Positions 1-5,140 of a stretch of DNA of 10,201 nt are shown here, one piece after another. The notes beneath the pieces were generated by a model. It worked only from the letters and a program-made list of their open reading frames with translations, ran no database searches and was not told the DNA's origin. Both the position numbers and the translations under genes were made by a program. Position 1 is the stretch's first letter, and every line of letters begins with the position of its first letter. This stretch comes from Candidatus Altarchaeota archaeon (lineage in GTDB: Archaea > Altiarchaeota > Altiarchaeia > IMC4 > SCGC-AAA252-I15), in NCBI GenBank assembly GCA_018815265.1, contig JAHIYG010000051.1:1-10201 (forward strand). Reading direction: 5' to 3'.

Positions 1-1126
1 ATTTTGTTTTTCTAACTGTCTTTTCCACACCCAAAGCAAGCGCCGCACCAAATGTCAGGAATAAAATGGCGTATCCTGAGGCATATGCGGTGTTCAAGAG
101 GATGAACAGGAGGAAACCGACCGACAGATAAAACCTCAAAGCATGAACTCTATATCCTAAAACAGGCATGGACTCCTTTTTTTGCAAGTCCACCAAAGCC
201 AATCCAATTATTGTAGCAAATCCAAGGTCTGTGATTCTCAGACCCCGCATCATCTGGGTGGACAGGCTTAATCCGCAGAGGAAAAGCGATAACCCAATGA
301 TGTCCCCCCTCTTATATGCCCTATACAGTCCGTACGGCAGGAGTATGAACAATATATTATATGGTAGGAAGAAGCTGGCGAAAGAAACCCGCATCAAGTC
401 GGCAGAACCTTCCCTGCCCTGTGGGAGTTCCTCCACGATTTTTCCTACATACTCTGGTACGACAGAGAATGTTGCTACAAAAAAACCAGAGATAACAACT
501 GCAAAAAATAGTTTGTAGCTCACGCCATACCATTTTTTAGAGAACTTGCCGGCAGCAATTATCGCAGAAACTAAGATAGAAACAAGTATAGATATGTTAA
601 TAAAATACCCTAACACCAAAACGATGAAGTAAGCCGCTATATAGACTGTTTCCCCCCCCTCCAGAAACAAGATAAAAAGGTAAATCGATGCAAGAATCAA
701 TGTCAGCTGTATGTGGTCGTGGGTGAAGCCTGCAACAGAAAGCAGGACTGGAATGACCATTGACGCATACAGGATACCTGCACAGAAGCCTGCTTCTCCA
801 CCATATAGTTTCCTGACTAGCATGTAAAGCATTGCGGCAGTCAGTGTCGACAAGACTATCCCGCACGCTTCAACACCCCATAGATGGTACTGTTGCGGCA
901 GGAGATAACCTATTGTTCCGAGAATCCAGTATGTGGGGTCGAGTTTCCCCAATGCCAGATAATCCTCAAGCTTATGCGACATCACCCCTGTATAAAGCCA
1001 TGTTTCGACATGCCGTACAGCATGCGCTCCATACAATGACATGAAGAGATTCCAGAGAATAAGCCGTAGCGCCAACCCGACCGAAACCACCCACACCAAG
1101 TCTCTAGTTAACGATTTTTTTTTCAT
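1..1126 (-). CDS. GT-C-fold membrane glycosyltransferase, possibly STT3/AglB-like oligosaccharyltransferase (partial, 3' end off the window)
   Basis: An open frame runs from ATG at 1126 to the left edge, giving 375 residues with no stop. The protein is very hydrophobic, with roughly ten to twelve membrane segments (e.g. residues 11-31, 86-104, 140-156, 162-190, 204-222, 248-268, 333-366). The stretch around residues 104-156 (KLYGG, then AGILYASMVIP, then AGFTHDH followed by a long helix) resembles the STT3/AglB region in which a DxD-type metal motif follows the third or fourth helix; here it reads HDH (136-138). E41 in the first loop could be the other acidic ligand, and the EE at 232-233 in a later loop is a candidate for the EL5 acidic motif. 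The WWDYG region would lie beyond the edge. In the family, such enzymes move glycans from lipid carriers to proteins or lipids outside the membrane. The ATG overlaps the stop of the NFACT gene (ATGA), implying translational coupling. A generic PMT/RgtA-type GT-C enzyme is an alternative. Confidence 0.6.
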   Translation of the reverse strand, partial: MKKKSLTRDLVWVVSVGLALRLILWNLFMSLYGAHAVRHVETWLYTGVMSHKLEDYLALGKLDPTYWILGTIGYLLPQQYHLWGVEACGIVLSTLTAAMLYMLVRKLYGGEAGFCAGILYASMVIPVLLSVAGFTHDHIQLTLILASIYLFILFLEGGETVYIAAYFIVLVLGYFINISILVSILVSAIIAAGKFSKKWYGVSYKLFFAVVISGFFVATFSVVPEYVGKIVEELPQGREGSADLMRVSFASFFLPYNILFILLPYGLYRAYKRGDIIGLSLFLCGLSLSTQMMRGLRITDLGFATIIGLALVDLQKKESMPVLGYRVHALRFYLSVGFLLFILLNTAYASGYAILFLTFGAALALGVEKTVRKTK

Positions 1127-2193
1127 AACTCCACAGTCAACTCAAAACCCTCAAGGCCCACAACAAAATCCCATTTTTTAAGCCCAACATTGATTTCTGA
1201 CTCGGTTAAACCCTGTTTTCTAGCAGCCCTAACATACTCCCATACTTCGTTCAACTCAGTCATATTCTGATAAATCAAGTCCCCTGCATTTGACCTGTCT
1301 ACAACTGTTTTTTTCGCATCCTCTAATGCGATAACCTGCTTACCATATATGTCCTCATACTTGTTTTTTTTCTCCTGCACCTCAACTGCTAAAGCATCAT
1401 TTGCGTCAAGTGCCTGTTTTGAACTGAAATATTCGTCGACTGCGTCGTTGAATGAGGTGTAGACATGTTCGCTTCCTCCGAAAGGCGATATATTATCCCC
1501 TAAAATGCATGCTTCAATCTTGCCATCCACCTTTTTCAAAAGCACTTCCAAGCTTTTCCACAGTAGCTTAATGGATTCTGCATCAGGCATTTCCCCACCA
1601 TCAACTTCTGCGTCTTCGCAGATTTTCTCGGCATAAAACCCCCCCAGCGACAATCTGGTCGCAAGCGTTGCAGCAGCAGGTTTTTTTGAGTCTGAAAAGA
1701 TTTTAGTGAAAGAATTCAGGTCGAGTGTATACGGGTTAACGACTGCCGGCGGATAGGAATAAGTCTTTCCCACACCCAAGACCCGATCCCTCCACTTTTG
1801 CCAGTCCAAAAGCCCGATAATCTTATAATCTCTGTCGCAGAGTATCACGTTCCCCTTGCTGAACAACTCGATAACCAATATGTTAGACTGAAACTCCACC
1901 TCGACAATCCTTTCAAAGCCGTGCTGGGAGACACTCATTACCGCAGCTCCCCCAAGATTTTTCCTAAGCTGCATAGCAAAGGACGATGGTGTTTTTGGGG
2001 CTGGCCTCTTGTATTTTGTGGCGCACATGAAATTAGCAGCCACAACGACCTCCACAGAACCTCGCCCAAAGAACTTCAAGACAAAATCTCGTTTTCCGAC
2101 TTGATACGCCTTGTCAACCTTCATGCCTGACAAAATATCATTCAGTTCCCGGCATAGTATGCGCAAATCAACGCTTGAAAGCTCCTTTTTCAC
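1123..2193 (-). CDS. NFACT-N domain protein (RqcH/NEMF/Rqc2 relative) lacking NFACT-R
   Basis: The 356-residue product starts at GTG (2191-2193); the N-terminus MKKELSSVDLRIL matches the usual archaeal NFACT start, so no other start is needed. NFACT-N covers about residues 1-165, with a FERIVEVEF strand at 93-101 where the family's DR motif falls (here E94-R95) and LLDWQKWRD at 128-136. A helix-hairpin-helix-like segment lies at 175-197 (LATRLSLGGFYAEKICEDA). Residues 255-330 form charged helices equivalent to the first coiled-coil arm, ending with the familiar IYQNMTELNEV region, and the protein stops after the strand ELTVEL. Full-length archaeal and bacterial RqcH proteins are much longer and continue with a second coiled-coil arm and NFACT-R; neither is found downstream, where the next gene is a membrane glycosyltransferase. 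RqcH/Rqc2 bind obstructed large ribosomal subunits and recruit tRNA for C-terminal tailing. Whether this short form can do so is unknown; a separately encoded NFACT-R partner is possible. Confidence 0.85.
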   Translation of the reverse strand: MKKELSSVDLRILCRELNDILSGMKVDKAYQVGKRDFVLKFFGRGSVEVVVAANFMCATKYKRPAPKTPSSFAMQLRKNLGGAAVMSVSQHGFERIVEVEFQSNILVIELFSKGNVILCDRDYKIIGLLDWQKWRDRVLGVGKTYSYPPAVVNPYTLDLNSFTKIFSDSKKPAAATLATRLSLGGFYAEKICEDAEVDGGEMPDAESIKLLWKSLEVLLKKVDGKIEACILGDNISPFGGSEHVYTSFNDAVDEYFSSKQALDANDALAVEVQEKKNKYEDIYGKQVIALEDAKKTVVDRSNAGDLIYQNMTELNEVWEYVRAARKQGLTESEINVGLKKWDFVVGLEGFELTVEL

Positions 2194-2210
2194 TTGATAC
2201 TATTCAAACT

Positions 2211-2222
2211 TTATTATAATAA
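2211..2222. promoter_or_regulatory. Palindromic TATA-like element, possible bidirectional promoter
   Basis: TTATTATAATAA is a perfect 12-base palindrome in the 44-base gap between two divergent start codons. Its centre is about 22 bases from the ATG at 2238 and about 24 bases from the GTG at 2193. Neither start has a Shine-Dalgarno sequence, which fits leaderless transcription in both directions. Archaeal TBP binds near-symmetric TATA boxes, and orientation is normally set by the BRE; the role in both directions is inference. Confidence 0.55.
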
Positions 2223-2237
2223 AAACAATAGATAACG

Positions 2238-3131
2238 ATGCCGGTCAAGGAAGTTGCTGCAAAGATTGCGTCCATGGAAATAAGGGGTGCATTGCGGATT
2301 GCGATAGCTGCAGCCAAGGCGATGGAGCAGGAGATACTAGACGGAGCATCATATGATGAACTGGTTCGGGCAGGCGACACACTAAAGGATGCAAGACCCA
2401 CAGCAGTATCCCTTCCAAATGCCATAAACTATGTCTTGCACATCTTTGACAAACACAAAAGCGACGACCCATCGGTTGCCAGAAGCCTGATAATAGCCGA
2501 TGTCTCCGACTTCATAGCAGGTCTTGAGTCTTCACTTGAGAAAATAGCAGAGATTGGCTCGAACCTGGTTGAGGAAGGCGATGTGATACTGACGATATGC
2601 AACAGCAACACTGTCGCATCAATACTCAAGAGGGCATGGGAGAAGGGCAAGAGATTCAAAGTGTATGCATGCGAGACAAGGCCCCGGTTCCAAGGCCACA
2701 TAACCTACAATGACCTGGCGTCTGCAGGAGTTGACGTCACATTGATTGTGGATTCAGCCGCATACTATACAATGGTGCATAAAAGCGTGACAAAGGCTTT
2801 TGTCGGCGCAGACACAGTCTACGTCAACGGCGACGTAGTGAACAAAATAGGCACAAGCCAGGTTGCGCTGATGGCGAAACACGCAGGCGTTGAACTCATA
2901 GTCTGCACTGAAACAATAAAATTCAGCCCATACAGCGTATCTGGCGAACTTGTCGAGATAGAGGAAAGAGACCAAAAAGAGGTGTGGGATAAGGAAGCTA
3001 AAATATTCAACCCAGCATTCGACATAACCGAAAAAGAACACATCAACATGATTGTGACTGAAGTCGGAATAATACCTCCTGAGGCGGCATACCAGGTTCT
3101 GAAGGAGAAATTTGGGTGGAGCCTAGAGTGA
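2238..3131 (+). CDS. Ribose-1,5-bisphosphate isomerase (eIF2B-alpha/MtnA-like family)
   Basis: The 297-residue protein is recognisable along its length: IRGALRIA at 15-22, TICNSNTVAS at 119-128, ETRPRFQG at 146-153, VDSAAYYTM at 171-179, GADTVYVNGDVVNKIGTS at 190-207, NPAFDITEKEHI at 258-269 and a TEVGIIPPEAAYQ tail. C121 and D192 occupy the positions of the catalytic Cys and Asp of archaeal R15P isomerases. The ETRPRxQG and NKIGTS signatures favour this enzyme over translation factor eIF2B subunits or methylthioribose-1-phosphate isomerase. In the archaeal AMP pathway, AMP phosphorylase makes ribose-1,5-bisphosphate, this enzyme converts it to ribulose-1,5-bisphosphate, and form III RuBisCO makes 3-phosphoglycerate; the two partner enzymes are not in the window. 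The ATG at 2238 has no Shine-Dalgarno sequence and follows a TATA-like box, so the mRNA is probably leaderless. It heads a three-gene operon, with its TGA overlapping the next start. Its length is close to the usual family size. Confidence 0.9.
   Translation: MPVKEVAAKIASMEIRGALRIAIAAAKAMEQEILDGASYDELVRAGDTLKDARPTAVSLPNAINYVLHIFDKHKSDDPSVARSLIIADVSDFIAGLESSLEKIAEIGSNLVEEGDVILTICNSNTVASILKRAWEKGKRFKVYACETRPRFQGHITYNDLASAGVDVTLIVDSAAYYTMVHKSVTKAFVGADTVYVNGDVVNKIGTSQVALMAKHAGVELIVCTETIKFSPYSVSGELVEIEERDQKEVWDKEAKIFNPAFDITEKEHINMIVTEVGIIPPEAAYQVLKEKFGWSLE
3114..3119 (+). promoter_or_regulatory. Shine-Dalgarno-like sequence for the GTG at 3128
   Basis: GGGTGG at 3114-3119 ends eight bases before GTG 3128-3130, which overlaps the upstream stop as GTGA. 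A second candidate, AAGGAG at 3102-3107, is spaced eight bases from an alternative in-frame GTG at 3116, so the start is ambiguous by four residues. Confidence 0.45.
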
Positions 3132-3622
3132 ACTCATTAGATGATGTCTTGAAGGCCCTGTTGGATGAGGATTCTATGAGGCTTAGGGAGCTTGCAGGCT
3201 TGTTCGGAGATGAGGCAGCAATTTCCCAAGATAGGGTGGCGATAGAGTTGGCGTTGATCTGCTACTGTTTCCACAAAATATTCACGAAACTCCATTTCAG
3301 AGAGAAAAACAACGAGATAGTGATGTCTGCAATTGCTAAACTCAAGGAGGGCGAATACGAATCCCTTTTGTCTGACATATCAGAATTCGACGAAAAACAC
3401 GGGTTGATGGAGGGCTTAGTCGGCAAGGCGCGGATTAAGATTGCTGCGCGCCTGCACAGCAGGGGCATCAGTGTAACGCAGTCCGCATCCATCACAGGCG
3501 CAAAGCTCTCCGACCTATTCGACTATGTTGGCGGGACGAAAGACTACCACAACCACACCTCTGGCAAGCCCCTGTCTGAACGCTTAAATACTGCCAGGGA
3601 CATATTCAATCATACAAAATGA
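3128..3622 (+). CDS. Small helical protein with HTH-like C-terminus, unknown function
   Basis: About 164 residues from the GTG at 3128, which overlaps the isomerase stop (GTGA); an in-frame GTG at 3116 would add four residues. The protein is soluble and mostly helical, with no signal peptide or membrane segment. Residues 34-58 (a DRVAIELALICYCFHKIFTKLHF-type helix) and 98-137 are the most family-like parts. The latter reads as a helix (GKARIKIAARLHSRG), then GISVTQSASITGAKLSDLFDYVGGT, which resembles a helix-turn-helix in which the SVTQSASITGAKLSDL segment would be the helix pair. I do not recognise a named family; similar archaeal proteins are, as far as I recall, uncharacterised. The overlap with the R15P isomerase upstream and with a membrane protein downstream implies coupled translation. 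A nucleic-acid-binding or regulatory role is inference only. Confidence 0.8.
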   Translation: MNSLDDVLKALLDEDSMRLRELAGLFGDEAAISQDRVAIELALICYCFHKIFTKLHFREKNNEIVMSAIAKLKEGEYESLLSDISEFDEKHGLMEGLVGKARIKIAARLHSRGISVTQSASITGAKLSDLFDYVGGTKDYHNHTSGKPLSERLNTARDIFNHTK

Positions 3623-4191
3623 AAAAGAAAACTCCTATCTATCAGGGATTTCGGGTTTTGGGTTTGTTAATTGTTTCATACCTTTTTTTGTGGCTGCTAT
3701 CTGCGAAGACCACATGTAGGCTACTTGACCCCTGGGCCACATATGCTCTCTCAATACTTCTTGTGTCAATATGTCTTTTCTTCGTTCTACTCTTTGACGT
3801 TCTCATATTCCCCTGGGACTACAGTGTCTTTGGCGAGAAAAGACGCCATAAAACACCCCATGGCGGCCTGATATATGCTGAAAAAAACACGTTCGGAGGC
3901 ATTGGATGGCTTGTCCAAATATTCGGTTTGATAACATTCAAAGTCTATGAAGAAGGGCTATTGATTGAGTTGGAGGGTGCAGCAGGCACATTCATAGACA
4001 AGCACGAGATGACAGAATTTGAAACATACAAGCTGTTCAAGAAATATCGCAAGAAAAACCCGACACACGCAATCGGAGGCAGAATCTACCATACATGCCC
4101 TGAAATCAGAAGTCCGATAACGGTGTCCCAGAAGGTCTATGACGAAGTTAAGAAGGTAGTCAAACCACACAAAGAACGTGAGTTCTTCTAA
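3619..4191 (+). CDS. Two-TM membrane protein with a C-terminal soluble, possibly PH-like, domain
   Basis: The 190-residue product starts at ATG 3619, overlapping the preceding stop as ATGA, with no separate Shine-Dalgarno sequence, so it is probably translated by coupling. Two hydrophobic helices (about 12-29 and 41-64) are joined by a short loop; Lys/Arg at the N-terminus (KKK) and after the second helix (EKRRHK, 73-78) place both ends in the cytoplasm. The soluble part (about 80-190) looks like alternating strands (LIYAEKN, ITFKVYEEGLLIEL, IGGRIYH) ending in a helix (SQKVYDEVKKVVK). This pattern is reminiscent of bacterial-type PH domains that follow a TM hairpin, but the match is by eye and weak. 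I do not recognise a specific family. It is the last gene of the isomerase operon; a T-run at 4215-4220 follows. Confidence 0.8.
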   Translation: MKKKTPIYQGFRVLGLLIVSYLFLWLLSAKTTCRLLDPWATYALSILLVSICLFFVLLFDVLIFPWDYSVFGEKRRHKTPHGGLIYAEKNTFGGIGWLVQIFGLITFKVYEEGLLIELEGAAGTFIDKHEMTEFETYKLFKKYRKKNPTHAIGGRIYHTCPEIRSPITVSQKVYDEVKKVVKPHKEREFF

Positions 4192-4214
4192 GACTACTAC
4201 CTTCTATTACCCTC

Positions 4215-4223
4215 TTTTTTATG
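4215..4223 (+). promoter_or_regulatory. TATA-like box for the gene at 4246, doubling as an oligo-T terminator
   Basis: TTTTTTATG is centred about 27 bases before ATG 4246, the spacing expected for a leaderless archaeal transcript. The same T6 run (4215-4220) lies 24 bases after the upstream stop and could end that operon, since archaeal RNA polymerase terminates at oligo-T. Both roles are inferred from position and composition. Confidence 0.45.
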
Positions 4224-4245
4224 CGGGCGGTACCTTAGTGGATTT

Positions 4246-4527
4246 ATGTTCGATTTCAACATAACCTTGCCTGTCGCAAAACCCAAAGGATTTCTTGAGA
4301 GCATGCTATTTTATGCGGGTTATGTGTCAAAAGAGTATGTATCTGAGCGGGAGCGTTATTTGGTTAAGGCATTCAACCAGCACATAAGAGACACGGTTAT
4401 CCGAGACAGAAAAGGTGTGGTTCTGAAGCTTAGAAAAGACAGGGAAAAAATAGGGGAGGGACTCATTCAGAGGATAAAGATGCTTGAAGATGAGATAGCA
4501 GCCATTAGGAAAAGCTATAAATACTGA
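4246..4527 (+). CDS. Small charged protein of unknown function
   Basis: The 93-residue product starts at ATG 4246, preceded by a TATA-like box at the leaderless distance. The first 30 residues are mildly hydrophobic and aromatic (FLESMLFYAGYV) but too weak for a confident membrane helix. Residues 31-93 are strongly charged and helical (ERERYLVKAFNQHIRD, then LRKDREKIGEGLIQRIKMLEDEIAAIRK), with a heptad-like spacing of hydrophobics near the end that could form a short coiled coil. There is no signal peptide and no cysteine. I do not recognise a family. The last codons (Ser-Tyr-Lys-Tyr-stop) contain the TATA box of the next gene. The composition is consistent with neighbouring genes, which supports it being real despite its size. 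Confidence 0.65.
   Translation: MFDFNITLPVAKPKGFLESMLFYAGYVSKEYVSERERYLVKAFNQHIRDTVIRDRKGVVLKLRKDREKIGEGLIQRIKMLEDEIAAIRKSYKY
4516..4523 (+). promoter_or_regulatory. TATA box for the lipoprotein gene at 4546
   Basis: TATAAATA, preceded by the purine-rich GGAAAAGC resembling a BRE, is centred about 26.5 bases before ATG 4546. It lies inside the last codons of the preceding gene. No Shine-Dalgarno sequence precedes the ATG, so a leaderless mRNA is expected. This is the closest match to the archaeal consensus in the window. Confidence 0.7.
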
Positions 4528-4545
4528 TTTCCATTAAATTACATT

Positions 4546-5106
4546 ATGAAACATGTCGTCGCATTGCTTTTGCTGGCGGTTTTTGTGTCCGGGTGCATAT
4601 GCACTGACAAAGTCAAGGATTTGACCTCTAAAATCAAGCCTGAAGGCGGTGACGAGAGTCTGTGCCCCGTGAACTACATCCAGGTTGGCACTGATTGCTG
4701 TCTTGACCTAAACGACAACAGCATATGCGACAAAGACGAGGAAACCGAGACTACCTACTCTGAGGCACCAACTACTGTCGAGGAGACAACATCCACCCTT
4801 GATGAGTCCACCACCTTGATTGAGACGACGTCGACGATACAGACAACCTCCACAGTTTTGGTGACCACAACAGCACCCCCACAAATAGCGTGTTCAACAA
4901 ACAGCGACTGCGGGGAAAGAAGGGAGGAGAGAATCTGCAAGGACGGCGACGTATACCTTCAGTCGATATCACCCTACTGCCGGACTCCTGGCTCCCCCCA
5001 GTCTGAATGCATAAACAAGGTAAGTCTGTCTGGCCAAACCATAGCCTCTCCTGCTAAACCTATAGATGACTGCGATGAAGGGTGCCAAGACGGATTCTGC
5101 CTCTAG
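4546..5106 (+). CDS. Surface lipoprotein with Ca-loop-like motif, Thr-rich stalk and Cys-rich head
   Basis: The 186-residue protein begins with a short signal peptide (residues 1-16) ending in a lipobox-like VSGC, so C17 may be the lipidated residue. A first cysteine cluster (C40, C51, C52, C61) contains DLNDNSICDKDE (54-65), which has acidic or Asn side chains at positions 1, 3, 5, 9 and 12 like an EF-hand or dockerin calcium loop. Residues 66-112 form a low-complexity stalk in which 19 of 47 residues are Thr, typical of O-glycosylated spacers. The C-terminal head (116-186) has eight cysteines (116, 122, 131, 145, 155, 176, 180, 185), enough for four disulfides, and ends in GCQDGFCL. The design suggests a lipid-anchored protein displayed outside the cell; ligand and function are unknown. 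It has its own promoter (4516-4523) and no coupled partner. Confidence 0.85.
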   Translation: MKHVVALLLLAVFVSGCICTDKVKDLTSKIKPEGGDESLCPVNYIQVGTDCCLDLNDNSICDKDEETETTYSEAPTTVEETTSTLDESTTLIETTSTIQTTSTVLVTTTAPPQIACSTNSDCGERREERICKDGDVYLQSISPYCRTPGSPQSECINKVSLSGQTIASPAKPIDDCDEGCQDGFCL

Positions 5107-5110
5107 AGGG

Positions 5111-5118
5111 TTTTTAAT
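5111..5118 (+). promoter_or_regulatory. TATA-like box for the ROK kinase, overlapping a T-run after the lipoprotein gene
   Basis: TTTTTAAT is centred about 26.5 bases before ATG 5141, matching leaderless spacing. The T5 run (5111-5115) sits directly after the lipoprotein stop at 5106 and could also end that transcript. This repeats the arrangement seen at 4215-4223. Confidence 0.5.
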
Positions 5119-5140
5119 CTAGTCCTTCGATTTAATCTAT

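Noticed and set aside
168..1044. Plus- and minus-strand short frames within 168-1044
   Set aside because: They overlap the continuous minus-strand membrane-protein frame that runs from 1126 to the edge; their products are low quality with no family features.
1..1122. Frameshifted NFACT-R domain downstream of NFACT-N
   Set aside because: The downstream sequence encodes one uninterrupted membrane protein, and no NFACT-R-like stretch was recognised there.
4192..4245. Possible small RNA or extra gene in the gap after the two-TM protein
   Set aside because: Only 54 bases with a T-run/TATA-like element and no convincing stem-loop.
4750..4880. Low-complexity ACA/ACC-rich stretch as a DNA tandem repeat or CRISPR-like array
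   Set aside because: It codes the Thr-rich stalk of the lipoprotein with varied codons; there is no regular repeat-spacer pattern.
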